DNA of 64,000 bases from Chrysopilus asiliformis (GCA_964034945.1 OZ035962.1:66173274-66237273); one strand, 5' to 3'. Shown: positions 1-11,130, counted from the first letter of the stretch. Notes: generated by a model from the sequence alone, not told the origin. Translations and numbers: made by a program.

Positions 1-59
1 ATGTTGGAGCTAAAATAGAGGAAGAGCTAAGTTTCGATATCACTATACCCCTTCCTCTT

Positions 60-215
60 ACTCCCCCCACCCCTCGCGCTACTTTTCCGTATGCCTATGT
101 TGGAACCAGAACTACCATAGACACTCATGCCAAATTTCAAGTCAATCGGTTCAGCCGTTTTTGCGTGAAAGAGGAACAGACAGACAGACACCAACTCATT
201 TTTATATATTAGTAT
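60..215 (+). mobile_element. 3' tail of an unclassified interspersed repeat
   Basis: The stretch holds the phrase TTTCAAGTCAATCGGTTCAG followed by a short CAGACAGACAGAC tract and a T/A-rich end. This combination recurs near the ends of many insect interspersed repeats, and similar CAGACAGAC tracts recur in this window near 15.3, 15.6, 27.2, 31.1 and 37.9 kb. The clade cannot be named from this fragment. Confidence 0.4.
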
Positions 216-831
216 GATCTGAATTGCCAATCCGACGTTTTATGTGGGGACGTTGATGTCGCCATTTTATTGCTCTAAGTAATGATTTAAAACTAGTTTT
301 AAAACTGAATAATCCTATATGCAAATCGTGGAAATAGTATTATATTTGCCGGAAAATTAATATAAACTTATAAGTGTATAAGTGCCGAAATTTTTTAATT
401 TCTTTAAAAATCAGGACATATTTGCATAAAAAAAACGTTGTGTCAAAATGCATTTAATGTTTCTTACCACTCAAAGATATTGTATATATAATGGACAAAA
501 CATTTTTTTTTGTACAATATATGTATATAACGGATTATTAACAAACAAGAATTTTAACTTTAAGACCATTTAAAACCATTCATGAACAATATTCAAAATG
601 CGACTTATAACAGTCCTGCTCTAGGGTAATGACTTGCCCGTCCATCGCAGCATATTTTTATTTAGTAAAAGATCCCTGAATTTGAATTTATTCTAGCTAT
701 TTTGTATGAAAAAATTTCAGTCAAGACGCTTCCCGAATGAATTTCTGTATTTTGTATTGTAACGTAAACGTTGGTGGACTATAAATTTTTTGTCGCGGGA
801 TCCGGGCACCCAGGTTTAAAAGGTAAAAACG
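216..831. other. AT-rich stretch with no recognised feature
   Basis: I see no coding sequence, terminal repeats or tandem array here. Open frames are short and unconvincing. Confidence 0.5.
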
Positions 832-962
832 CCATATGAATTTAATGTTAATTTTGTAAATATTTAGCATTATAATCAGATACAGCGTAAAAACGCTGTA
901 AAAACGCTGTATCTGATTATAATGCTAAACATTTATAAATTAAAATTAAATCGTGGTTAGAG
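832..962. repeat. long hairpin (foldback MITE core)
   Basis: About 30 bases at 858-887 are repeated almost perfectly as the reverse complement at 905-934, around a 17-base loop. The similarity extends outward, less perfectly, to about 55 bases per arm. The loop also contains a partial tandem duplication of the motif AAAAACGCTGT. This is the usual shape of a foldback MITE, but no target-site duplication could be fixed. Confidence 0.75.
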
Positions 963-2094
963 CGGCCAACTTTTTGATGTGTGCCGAAGAATGAAAATCT
1001 AATATACTTTCGAATTCTTATAAATCTTTAAATGTTCTTCCAACAGTATTAGGCAGCCAAATTTTTCTGACAACATATGAGAACAAAATAATTTAGTTAT
1101 TTGGATTATTACAGATTGAGGTTATTGAAAATTCTTTGTAAAATTGTTTTCACCAACTGATTATACTCTAAATGGCAAATGCGTGGAATTTATTACGAAA
1201 TCTGAAATACCTTTCTTTGATGGAGCGATAACCAAACAAATTTATATTTTGCGGTGAATCGAAAGTATAGACGAAAAGTGAAACTTTCGTCTGCCTGAGG
1301 CAAAGTAAAATTTTGTGTATCGAGAATTGATGAACTTCAATTTAAGGCATTAATTTGCTCATGCTTCACTTGATCATTATTTCATTTGGCGAATGAATGA
1401 ACGCAGGTAACGTGAACTCGGAAGGTAATTTTTGGATATCGCAATAGGTTATTAGCAAGATAAATACATATTTAAAAATTAAAAATGTGACACACGTGAT
1501 ATCGTCGATTGCAATTAAGGAAAACTTAGAGTCAATAACTATAAATCTGCAATGGTATGCACTATGATTTTGTTAATTATTATGAATCAATGTATGATTC
1601 TAACACGTTATACAAATAAACATATAATTAAATTTGTATTGATCGTCTTTTTAATGTCAAAATTCAATCTCGTCGATGCATAATTTTGCATTCAAATAAA
1701 TAAGGTGATTAATTCCGGTTATGCAAACACTTGTGAAATCTTCAAAAAACATCAGATTTAACAAAGAAATTTGGAAAGCTGCATAGCTAGCACCAGCACA
1801 TTTCAATCGTGATGCAAATATGTATCCGCATTACAAAATATGATATAAGACTAATAATTTTACACTTTGCGGGAAAATATTTTGTTCTCTTTTAACACAA
1901 ATTAAAATATTTTTTTTTTAAATATTATGTTATTTAAATACTCAAAATCACATACTTCTTTCTAACTGCTTTTTCTGTCTTTTGTTTACATTTAAAAGAA
2001 GTACCAGTTTCCATTTATCGCTTTCAAATATTGCTTCAATTTAGCTTTCAAAGAATTTTTGCATTAAAAATCGCCACTTCCCACTTTACAAAAA
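963..2094. other. AT-rich intergenic DNA, nothing recognised
   Basis: Only short open frames are present, and no element termini were found. Confidence 0.5.
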
Positions 2095-2262
2095 ATCGGT
2101 GAGAAAGACCCGGTTCGGAAAGTCTATGAAGGTAGATTTTATGGAAACAGACGACGGGACAGGCCCTGCTTCAGATGCAGCTACAAAGTAAGCCAAAATT
2201 TAAAAGATTTGGTAGAGATATCGAACAGGATGACCACGACGCAAAACCGGGTCGCCTAGAAC
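2095..2262 (+). pseudogene. degenerate non-LTR retrotransposon C-terminus
   Basis: One frame reads KDPVRKVYEGRFYGNRRRDR. This matches the DPARKVFxGRPxGxRRRGRP signature found just downstream of the reverse transcriptase in many insect LINEs; the same signature occurs on the minus strand at about 28.3 kb. The frame then degenerates. The piece is cut at 2262 by the P-like element and may resume after 3663, where a frame reads NSLVANALS. It is a dead fragment; the match is by motif only. Confidence 0.5.
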
Positions 2263-2694
2263 CACAGAATAACAGAAGGGAAACAATCGAGAATTTCAAT
2301 GTCGCACGGTAGAGAGAAGAATCGGCGATAGAAAAAAATATCTTCAATTCGCTTTAAATTTTCGAATTTTCCGGAATTCCTTTTCTTGCCTTCATATTCA
2401 AACCGAACACGCAAAAGAGATAAAAAATATAACATGCGAAATTTGTTTTGCAGGGTTTGATACGGAATTTTTTTCATTATTCCAGCAATCGAAAAAATCT
2501 AACTTCTCCTCACACAAAACACTTTTTAGAACATAAAACGCTATGCCGGATCGATAAAATGACACTTCGATTGAGTTTTGGTTTTATCCATTCCAAGAAA
2601 CTCATTTTCTGCCAAAATTGAAAATCAACCAAAAACTATTTCCATTGCAACCCTGTTTGCATTTTTTCTTCTTTGCACACAAACGCATATCAAT

Positions 2695-2724
2695 TGTAAA
2701 CAAAACGACGTCGTTTTGTTTACA
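2695..2724. repeat. perfect 30-bp palindrome
   Basis: The half-site TGTAAACAAAACGAC is followed immediately by its exact reverse complement, with no loop. It lies upstream of the THAP-like frame inside the P-like element and could be a transposase-binding or cruciform site. Its function is unknown. Confidence 0.85.
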
Positions 2725-2769
2725 TTTTTAGTTCAATTTTTCCGAGAAAGGTTGGAAGAACAATTTATT

Positions 2770-2877
2770 ATGCCAAAATTGGAATTTTTAAAATGCCTCG
2801 TCAAGCAATGTTCCGCGGACAGCTTAAAAAATCCCGAAAGAACGTTTTTTAGGGTACCGAAAGCACCAGAAAGTTAA
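2770..2877 (+). pseudogene. THAP-domain fragment (P-like transposase N-terminus)
   Basis: A 35-codon frame from an ATG reads MPKLEFLKCLVKQC, then a basic/polar stretch, then RTFFRVPKAPES and a stop. The spaced pair of cysteines (C-x4-C) followed about 18 residues later by FFRVPK resembles the first half of a C2CH THAP zinc finger (consensus C-x2-4-C ... FFRFPK). The second half, with its C-x2-H ligands, is not in frame here, so the domain is incomplete. It sits inside the P-like element on the same strand. The frame is open upstream to 2578 as well, but the internal ATG gives the better THAP start. A chance match to a short motif is possible. Confidence 0.45.
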
Positions 2878-3663
2878 ACTTTTTCGATTAAACACAAAAA
2901 AGGGGGAAAATTTAGGAAACACTAAAATTTTCTCGTAATTCCGAGGAAATCAATTTTTTTTAAAAGAATTACGTTATCCGCCGCTTCTCCGCGTATCACA
3001 TAACGATAAACACGTCACAACATCCACGATTTTACACAATAAATCGGCATAAATTCAAAACGTTTCCGACATTTATCTCGATTTGTTTTTTTTTGTTCGG
3101 TTTGACAAATGTCAAACCTTGGTATTACCTGATTCAAGGTTTCGTGATTCAAAAACTGCAAAAGGCGCGTAGATTTGAATTTCAATAAATTTCTGAACTT
3201 TGAATTTCATCTTTTGGATTTGTAAGGGTTTTAAGTTCTCAACGAATTATTTGTCGGATCTAAAAGCTTAGTCTCAAAATAGGGTATTGGAGCAATGTCG
3301 ATTACATTAACTTTTTGATAAAAAAAAGTTTTTACTAGAATCTGAGCGACGAGCATTAACGCTTCTTTCAAAAAATCAACGTAATTAATTCATACATACT
3401 AACTGTTATTAGGGATATGAATTAAATTAAATTTCCGCGAATTTCCATTTTGTGATTTTAGCGGAATAAAATTATGTGCATTAACACATCCAATAGTTTA
3501 ATTCTGGCAACCCCCTGGAATTTCATCCGTCATTTCTGGGCACACATATAAAGCAATTCGTGTGCTTACAAGGGAAATGAGATAGCCACATAAGGCCCGG
3601 AAAGTTCTTCGCACATCAAAAATTTTTGTTCCTCGATTCCCTTCTGTTATTCTGTGCTAGAAC

Positions 3664-4517
3664 TCCTAGTAGCCAACGCATTGTCAGTTATGCCAACGCA
3701 TTGCCAGTTTTGGGCGAGTTTTTGGAAATTGAACAACGTTTTTTTTTTGCATTTATCTATAAAAATATACAAAATAATTCAAAATATAATATTTTCAATG
3801 TCGTAAACCCGCACTTTAAGCTCGTTGAATGGAAAAAACGTGATTCAACTTACAAAAAGTCGCCAAAACTGGCAACCGTGATCTTGAGGCCTCAACTAGA
3901 GTATGAACAACATATAAATATATGGAGCTTCACAGAACCAATGCATTCGCATCTTTGCAGCAAAAATGCGTGCTACAAAGTTTTGAAAAGTTTGAGCAAC
4001 GTTTAATTTTTGATGCACGCTGCGAAACTAGGATTCTACATACTAGCGCATATTTCGTATCGTACTGCCCTACTTGAAGCAATCTTACACCGTATTTCAC
4101 CTGCATAAGCTTCAATTTTGTGTTTTCTCATGATGTGCAAGCAAAATTGTTGTTTATTCACTTGCCATACAAACTAAAATTGACGCAATGCATGGATTTG
4201 TGAATTGCACTAGCTGTCAGTGTATAGCAGGGAATAAGTCTAAGCTTTTGCGATATATTAGCTGTTTTTTAATGATCCGATTAAGAAATCTATATGGCCC
4301 AGTATAAAACGAATGGGAGTTTATTGTGGTTGTAAATTTGATTTTAGGTTATATTAATAACCCGTATGTAGTGGTAATAACATTTAAGATCGCAAAAACC
4401 TATGCAATTACCAGCTAGACTAGTAAGTTTCTATTTTTCGCAGCTAGATTTTTCAGTTTTCGGATAATAGCCTTTATGTGATAGAAATAGTATTCAATAT
4501 CCACACACCTATAAAGC
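3664..4517. other. intergenic DNA between two transposons
   Basis: The first ~40 bases may continue the LINE frame broken at 2262. The rest shows no recognisable gene or element ends. Confidence 0.45.
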
Positions 4518-4814
4518 AAAGACGGCAGGGCCGTATCGAAGGCTCTGGATTGGGGGGGGAGACATCTCAATTTTCCCAACTCGAACATCTGATTTTTCCT
4601 AACTAGGATGTACCTAATAAAAATTCCTTTTCCTTGCCCAGAATCTCTGACCAGAAATTATAATAAAGAATAATGGTTATGTTAACATATTGTAATTTTT
4701 TTTTATTTTTCACATACAATTAAATAAAGGGTAAACACTAATAATCTTATGCGACCCTTGAGAGAAAAGATAACCGTTGAAGATGACTTCAACTAGAGTC
4801 TGTACATATCTAAT

Positions 4815-5000
4815 TTATAGTACATGGATTCGTCTTTCCTTTAACTTTGCCCATGCCGAAACAAATTTCGTAAGGTCAATTGTATCAGTTAGGTCTTTTT
4901 CGCTGTGTAGTATCATTAAAGAACTCAGTCTTTCGTCTCCCATAGTCACCCTTAGAACGTTTTTCACCAGTTTTAGCTGGCTGAATTTGCGCTCATTCGC
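4815..5000 (-). pseudogene. hAT transposase C-terminal dimerisation domain
   Basis: Read on the minus strand, 61 codons run from NERKFSQLKLVKNVLRVTMG through DERLSSLMILHSEKD to a stop. The pattern ER-x-FS-x-LKLxKxxLRxTMxxERLSxL is diagnostic of the hAT dimerisation region (Dimer_Tnp_hAT), which mediates transposase assembly. The upstream part is cut by the hAT inserted at 5000. Past that insertion, beyond 6164, the coding frame looks shifted and then disappears into the next inserted element. The fragment therefore cannot make a working transposase, though the surviving domain is well kept, so the copy is probably not very old. Confidence 0.8.
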
Positions 5001-6156
5001 AGGGTTTAAATTGCTTTGCTTAATTCTCGTGCTGATGCTGATGCTTTGCTGTGCTGAGTAAAATGTAAATTGCTTTGCTTAAAGCAAAGCACTTCAGGAG
5101 CATTAAGCACCAGCAAAGCAAAAACATGCTTCGTCGAAGCAATCAAGTGGGAAATGCTGTGCTGAAATTTGCTTAAGCAAAATTTAAGCAGTGGTGAAAT
5201 TTGCTTAGAAATGCTGTGCTTAAGCAGTGCTGGAATTTGCTTAAGCAATGCTGATTTGCTTTCCTTTGTGTTTCTTATACAGGAAAATCGATTTCTTGTT
5301 TTGGAAAATAGTACGGAGCAAAATAAAATTAGGGAGGAAATTCCTGAACAGCACATGACTTTCTTATACAACAAAAAAAAATTTTTTCAGGAAAATACCC
5401 TAGAGCAAAATAAAATTAGAGAGAAAATTTCTGAACAGCACACGACTTTCTTATACCACAAAAAATCGATTCTTAAATATAAAAATACAATCCAGATCTT
5501 TTAGAAGACATATTACTTGTTAAACTAAATTAAAAAAAAATAGGACAATCGATAGAAACGATGCTACTTTTTGAACAAAGTGGAGTTGACGAAGATATTA
5601 ATAATATTGATTTTAATAATTATAGTTCAAATTAACTCTAAATCCAAAGAATTAGTTCATCTATGTCCCATTCATACAAATAAAAAACCCGAGTCTTTAA
5701 AATAGTGTATTTTTATATTTAAGAATCGATTTTTTGTGGTATAAGAAAGTCGTGTGCTGTTCAGACATTTCCTCCCTAACTTTATTTTGCTCTAGGGTAT
5801 TTTCCTAAAAAAAAATTTTTTTTGTTGTATAAGAAAGTCATGTGCTGTTCAGAAATCTTCTCCCTAATTTTATTTTGCTCTGTACTATTTTCCAAAAAAA
5901 ATTGATTTTGCTCTAAAAAAAAGTCAAACGAAAAGAAATCAAAATTGCTTAAGCATTGCTTAAGCAAATTTCAGCACTGCTTAAGCACAGCAGAACGAAG
6001 TACAAAAAGCAAAGCAAAGCAATAAAAATTTTCGATTCTCAGCACAGCACTGAAAATAAGCACAGCATTTTTTAAGCACAGCATTTCTCCGTCACAGCAA
6101 AGCAAAGCAAATTTTAGCTTGCTGTTTGCTGATTTGCTTTGCTTTTTCAATCCCTG
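5000..6156. mobile_element. non-autonomous hAT with long inverted arms
   Basis: It is flanked by the 8-bp duplication CTCATTCG (4992-4999 and 6157-6164), and its ends read CAGGGTTTAAATTGC and CAGGGATTGAAAAAGC. The arms are dominated by shuffled TGCTTAAGCAAAGC motifs. Further in, about 220 bases at 5280-5505 return as the reverse complement at 5707-5925, so the element can fold into one long hairpin. Each arm contains two tandem ~85-base units around AGCAAAATAAAATTAG. Open frames in the arms are by-products of this repetition. It interrupts the hAT dimerisation domain at 4815-5000 and so arrived later. Confidence 0.85.
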
Positions 6157-6221
6157 CTCATTCGTAGCTATTCATTTGTTTAAAAAATCCGAACACCGAT
6201 GGTAAAACAATTACACATATA

Positions 6222-6902
6222 CGGCCCTATTCCAGGATCCGTCGTAGCTACGATTTTCGGAGAATTCGTGAAGATGGTATTCCACGATCCGAAGGAATTA
6301 AATTAATTTCGAAAACATTACGAATCGGAATATCTGGTATCATAGAATCCGACGCAATCGATCTTTTGACAGCTAAACCTACGAAAAATTTTTGCTTCGT
6401 AACTTCATTTTCTTATGATTTTAGCTCAATATATGGCCTGAATTGTACAACAAACAGCAATTTTAACATTTTTATTTGTTTATTTAGTATTAGTGTAACT
6501 TTTAACACATTAAGAGGAAATATTTTAGAAAAAAGAGCAATGTGAGTATTCCTAAGTATCCGTTATTTGTTGTCGTTTTCATTCCACTATTAAAGTCCTT
6601 CACTTCGATAAATCTTCTTCCAGACACAAAGTTGCAAACGCTGCAGAATCCATTATTAATAACAATTTTCGTTTTAAGTCAAGAAAGTTACATTTTTCAC
6701 GAAACTATTCCATGTCAGAAATCTATTCCTTATGAGTTTTGCATAGGGACCTTTTTACAAAGACATTTATTTTTCTAAATTAGATTTTAATCAGGCACCA
6801 CTAAGTTCAATTCCGTTCGGATCGTGGAATACTGATTTCTTCGTATTCGTAACGTAGTTAGTTCTTCGTAATAAAGCTACGACGGATTCTGGAATCGGGC
6901 CG
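6222..6902. mobile_element. TIR element (MITE), superfamily uncertain
   Basis: The two ends match as inverted repeats: CGGCCCTATTCCAGGATCCG on the left and, read inward from the right, CGGCCCGATTCCAGAATCCG, extending to GTCGTAGCT. The 3-bp ATA lies on both flanks, which is too short to be decisive. The TIR style and the short duplication would fit PIF/Harbinger, but the usual TWA target is not seen. It contains no transposase and is nested in the hAT of 4526-7672. Confidence 0.7.
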
Positions 6903-6935
6903 ATATTTTCAAAACTCACCGTTTCAGCACGAATA

Positions 6936-7270
6936 TACTAGATCGCTCGATTTGCTGTCTCAAATGGTCCCATTTCAATACAGTTCAATGGATCAAAACG
7001 AGTTAAGTAAGAGCGAGATAACCGTATGAAAATAAATATAGTCATCTCGTTTAAACCGTGAGCTATCAAAGGAAAATAGACTTTAGGAATGGTGTTGGCG
7101 CCTAAAGTTAGTCTCAAACTTGTGAAATTTGATTTTCGCGGCAGACGAAATTTGAATTTCGCGAGATTATACAGTTCAGTGGATGCGTTTAACTATGATA
7201 AAGAGGGACAATTTTTCAGCAGAGCTTTGTATGGTGACAGTTGTTCTATGTTATATAGTTCTGTGCCATA
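6936..7270 (+). mobile_element. short hAT-like repeat, copy 1 of 3
   Basis: About 335 bases starting at TATACTAGATCGCTCGATTT and ending at TATATAGTTCTGTG closely match 25429-25800 and, inverted, 41340-41623. The other two copies have clean 8-9-bp flanking duplications; this one has lost a recognisable duplication and its left end is altered. Short open frames inside are incidental. Confidence 0.7.
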
Positions 7271-7680
7271 AACTGATGAGAACATTATACTCCTCCCACG
7301 GTCGAGTGTCTACTCTTTCAAAGCCTTTTATTCATTATCTCCCAACTCGCTGTGACGCTGTTGCCAAAGCAGAATGGTATGTGTAAAAAAGAAACAAGTC
7401 ATAAAACAGGCGTATGTTCACTAATAGAAAATATGAGGTAGAAAAAGACAAGTTGGGATTTTGGAAAATCAACTAAAGAGATTTCCCAACTTGGGAAATC
7501 TCACATCTTTAACACTAGATTGTTCAAGCAAGTCATCTTGACTGCTTGACTTCCTTGGGCAATCTAGTGTTAAGAAGTGAGATTTCCCAACTTCTAAAGG
7601 TCAAATTCCCAACTGAAGACTTATTGGGGGGGAGCCTCCCCCCCCATCCCCCCCCCAGTCGGTACGGCCCTGAAAGACGG

Positions 7681-9428
7681 AAGCTGAGACACGCACCGAG
7701 AGAAATTTTTTATGTCCCAATAACTCAGAAACGAAATCAGATCACGATCCTGATAAAACTTGGGCTACAAATTTGTATGAGAATTTCTTATCTCTCTTCT
7801 TATGGATTTCTTATCTCTCTCGGTGCTACAACCGGTTTCCGGTCTTGCAAAAAATCATTTTTATCATATATAGATTTAGTTTCCGTTATTATTGAAAACT
7901 CAAAGTGTGACGAATAATTGCAATTTTGATTTCAAATAAGAAAAAAAAAATGAAATTACTTTAAAAGCTTTTTTAGACGAGAAACAATTTTTAGAAGCTA
8001 AGTGTTGGTATATGGTCCAGAGTCAATTTGACATTTTTGAGGGTTGGTTCGGTCGGGGTCAATTCGGAATTTTATTTGAACTTAAATACATAATAACTTT
8101 ATTTAACGGCACATTGGCGCATTTTCTTTCAAAGACTTTTGTCTGCGGCGCTAATTCCTATCAAAATTCGAACTAATGTTGGCATTTAGAGTATTTAACG
8201 AATCCCACTTTGAAAATGTAGCGTTTTAGATGTTTTATAGCACTTTTTCTATATACCCGTCCTTTACTACAACCCCCCTTCGATTGATTTTATTAAAAGT
8301 ATTTCTTTACTTTTTTGAAATGTATTCATTTTCATACTTTTGTCCAAGAAAAACACGTTCGTTATAACCGGGTCACTCAAAATAAATTTTTTACGAATAT
8401 TTCACTAAAAGTACAGAAATCTATATATACATCGAAGATTACAGACACAACCCGAGGTTAAGAAAAATATCCAGGTCAAGTTTTCAGATTTTTTTTTATT
8501 ACTTGCCTAACCCAAGTTCAGCATCTTTTAAACCTCGATGACACAATGCACTTTACCATCTTGCTAAGATGAAATTCAAATCAAAAAGAACATCGACAAG
8601 TTTTGAACAATGCATTCGGTTAAGATTTTCCATTCCTTTCTGAAGAAAAGGAGAGATTTGTTATCCAATGTCCATTAGTCTCGGTAGACAAATCTCCTGC
8701 ACCTGTCGCCAGGCTTTGTTTTCACTTTGTTTCTGTATATCGGCGATGACGAGTTTCTTTATTCCTAGAAATAACTTTTTAAACATGACTAGGTAATTTT
8801 TTTTTCGGAACATGTTTTTTTATTTTTTTCATATTGACTATCTTAGATCTAACAATTTTATAAAAAGTTTTTGCTTGTAATCTTTTTAGAGTCAACTACG
8901 TACGACCAGTGCAAAATATTTACATGCTTTACCACTTTTTGCTGTCACGCTTAAAAACGTTTCCATTCAATCAATAAATGCAACAATTCACTTTCTCATT
9001 ATGTGCTCCGTTTATGTTTATTTATGATATAAACAATATTTACTTTTTTTTTGAATGTTATTAGAAAGTTAGTTTAACAGTAAATCATATTTGAGCTCAA
9101 AACAAATATTTACCTAGATTTTGTAATCAAATCGATTTTGACTGCTCACTAGAGACGAAAGTGATTTAAATACTAAGTATTTAACGAAAATGAATTTTCC
9201 CTTTCCGGATCCCGAAATGACAAAGTCGTGGGCATTTTCGTACAAAAAAAAATGTCTGTTTATCCATTGTCATTAAAATTGAATTCAATTTTTATTTTTT
9301 AAATAAAAGCTCTAAAATTGCCTACATCTAAAATGTTACAACCGCCACCCCCAGAACCAAAGAGTTACCCCTATGAATTAATCAAATAAATCGGGCTATA
9401 CTACAAGTACAAATGCTACGGCAACCTA
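7681..9428. other. mostly featureless AT-rich DNA
   Basis: Apart from the LINE-tail fragment near 7.8 kb, no coding pattern or element termini were identified across this stretch. Confidence 0.45.
7786..7848 (-). mobile_element. LINE 3'-end fragment
   Basis: The stretch GGTGCTACAACCGGTTTCCG followed by GTCTTG is the same sequence that ends the LINE relic at 28153-28182, and a near copy lies at 49598. In all three, a CT-rich microsatellite lies directly on the tail side. Here only about 30 bases of element remain. Confidence 0.5.
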
Positions 9429-9926
9429 AAGGCTCAACTATGATAGACATAAGAACGCATATGTAGCTGCATATGTCATTTCCAGAATAAGAAAGTCAGT
9501 GTTAATACCCACAATAGACATATGTCAAGAGTGTTGCCACTTTCAAACCTTCGTTAAACATTCGTTAAGCATGAATAATTCGATACAAATGGAACTAGCA
9601 TATGTAAATAGTGAACATAACCTAAAATTTTTCCAAAAAGGGACTCAAGCAGGACAACAGATAGTCAAAGACATTTGTGGTCATTCTCGTATGTGATCCG
9701 GATCAAGCCTTTTTATTTTTAAGAAGGTGACTACGTAGTATCCGTGCGTTTTCCTGTCGCGATTGATTTCTCGTACATCACATGAACGCTTCTTTCTGCC
9801 GCATCCATCCAGTTCATCTTTCAGGTCACTTAATTCCTTTAAGCACTTCACAATTTCAAATATTTCTTTAATTTTTTTCAATTCACTCATTTTTTCCTTC
9901 AACTTTGTCAATTACTATCGAGAAGA
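9429..9926 (-). mobile_element. PIF/Harbinger-type fragment, copy 1
   Basis: These ~500 bases return as an inverted copy at 11131-11640. The outer edge begins AAGGCTCAACTATGATAGAC. The same edge motif appears a third time at 9949-9985 in direct orientation, suggesting it is the element terminus. The body encodes a transposase-like frame on the minus strand. Superfamily assignment rests on that frame. Confidence 0.6.
9622..9911 (-). pseudogene. PIF/Harbinger transposase N-terminal fragment, frameshifted
   Basis: The minus-strand frame carries a Lys/Glu-rich helix (KIKEIFEIVKCLKELSDLKD), a CDVREINRDRKTHGYYVVTF segment, then breaks at DPDH. Compared with the other copy it lacks about 11 bases here. 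After the gap it continues as TRMTTNVFDYLLSCLSPFLE. The order R..HG-x-aromatic ... F-x-x-xTRM-x6-FDYLL is typical of the region in front of the catalytic domain in PIF/Harbinger transposases (HARBI1-like). The frame opens at a TTG rather than an ATG in both copies, so the true start may lie in a lost exon. The catalytic residues are absent. Confidence 0.55.
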
Positions 9927-10047
9927 ATTTGACTTTACTTATGAGCCTTTAAGGCCCAACTATGATAGACATAAGAACGCATATGTAAATGTCAAATTCC
10001 CAACGAATGTTGACATGCATAGCTGTCAACATAAAAGCTAACCATAA

Positions 10048-11106
10048 TACCCAAATAGCATCGAAAAGTACGGGAACATGAGATTTGTTCTTTGCGGCTT
10101 TAAAATGCAGCAATTTACGCAATCGGGGCTAAAAATTTACCTCTATAATTCACATCCGCGTAAAAGAAGCGAAAGAAGTGACGAGCGCGTCGCACCGATT
10201 AATAATGCGTCTGCAAAGCCACAATTGCTTTAGTGGGGAAATTGGTGACCCACGGTTCATCTTTGGGGCAACATTCGCTTCATGAAAACTCCTGCAGCGA
10301 TAGAGCAGCATTTGATGGTTTTCGGGTCGAAATAGTCTGCCACTAAAGTTTCATTAAAGCTCCCCGTCTGAGAAACACCAAAAAAAAAATTGATGCCTTC
10401 AGCCGCCATATTTCTCACTGACATTTGATGAAAACGATTTCGTTTCGAGAATTAAATTTCTTATTTCAGGCGAATGACTGAAGGATATTGCATAAAAAGT
10501 GGATAGCATACATTTTTGAAACAGCATAATTTTATTGGCATCAAAATTTCATTGCAAAAGAAAAAAAAAATTTACCGATAAAATAAAATTAAAGAAATTT
10601 TTGATTAAAAACAAAATAATTCGATGGCCCATTAAAATCTGTTTAAATTTCAGATCCAATATTGTCGAAAAATTTTAATGGCAATTAAAATCACGACATG
10701 CAACCGGAAGAAAAGTCCATTATAAAATAACACTCCACAAAAGTTTCCATTAATTTGTCGCCATTAGATTTTTCTCGTTCGTCTTCTGCTTACGTTTTTA
10801 TTTGTTCATCTCTGTTTACTAACAAGCATTCGAGGGAGAAAGAAAACCCGCTCGATGATTTGTGTAATTGTGTGATATAATGCCGTCAGATGACGCTCGC
10901 GCATGAGGCAACTAATTACGTCCCTGTCGTTATAATTGCGGCGCCGCAAACCGCTGAAAAGTGTTCCCCACTATGGGTCTCGTTGCGCGTCTGGTTGGCA
11001 CAACTAAATACGTATTTGCGACATAAATTGCTTATCGCCGCGACTTGCATGGTGACGAAATATGGGGATAAACACCATAATTGCTGCTTAAAATGCTATT
11101 TGGGTA
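10048..11106. mobile_element. possible TIR element between the two Harbinger arms
   Basis: The 14-base end TACCCAAATAGCAT occurs at 10048 and inverted at 11093-11106, and it resembles the ends of the 107-bp MITE at 39355-39461. No flanking duplication could be established. The interior, especially 10870-11090, is richer in GC than its surroundings and has no coding pattern I recognise. It could equally be unique host DNA caught between two insertions. Confidence 0.35.
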
Positions 11107-11130
11107 GGCATAGACTGACATAAAAATTTT

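Larger units (their letters stand above)
2263..3656 (+). mobile_element. P-element-like DNA transposon relic
   Basis: The ends are inverted repeats of about 20 bases beginning CACAGAATAACAGAAGGGAA. They share the AATAACA-AAGG core with the 31-bp inverted repeat of Drosophila P. The 7-bp sequence CTAGAAC directly flanks both ends (2256-2262 and 3657-3663); P elements usually make 8 bp. Inside, at 2770-2877, an open frame carries a THAP-type zinc-finger start, and P transposase begins with a THAP domain. The other transposase domains are absent, so this is a non-autonomous or decayed copy. The superfamily rests on two independent weak-to-moderate signals (ends and THAP motif). Confidence 0.6.
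4526..7672 (-). mobile_element. hAT DNA transposon with nested insertions
   Basis: The ends are inverted repeats beginning CAGGGCCGTAYCGA, flanked by a perfect 8-bp duplication AAAGACGG at 4518-4525 and 7673-7680. An 8-bp duplication with CAGGG-type ends is the hAT signature. Near the left end the minus strand encodes the hAT C-terminal dimerisation region (4815-5000). The remaining transposase is missing or unrecognisable because the interior is occupied by a second hAT (5000-6156), a 680-bp TIR element (6222-6902) and a smaller repeat (about 6936-7270). Both ends carry long G or C runs that make length slippage likely. It is dead as an autonomous element. Confidence 0.85.

Noticed and set aside
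5006..5967. Overlapping frames with repeated FLYNKK and EQNKIREKISEQ peptides
   Set aside because: They arise from the inverted, tandemly repeated arms of a non-autonomous hAT; both strands are open only because the repeat lacks stops.
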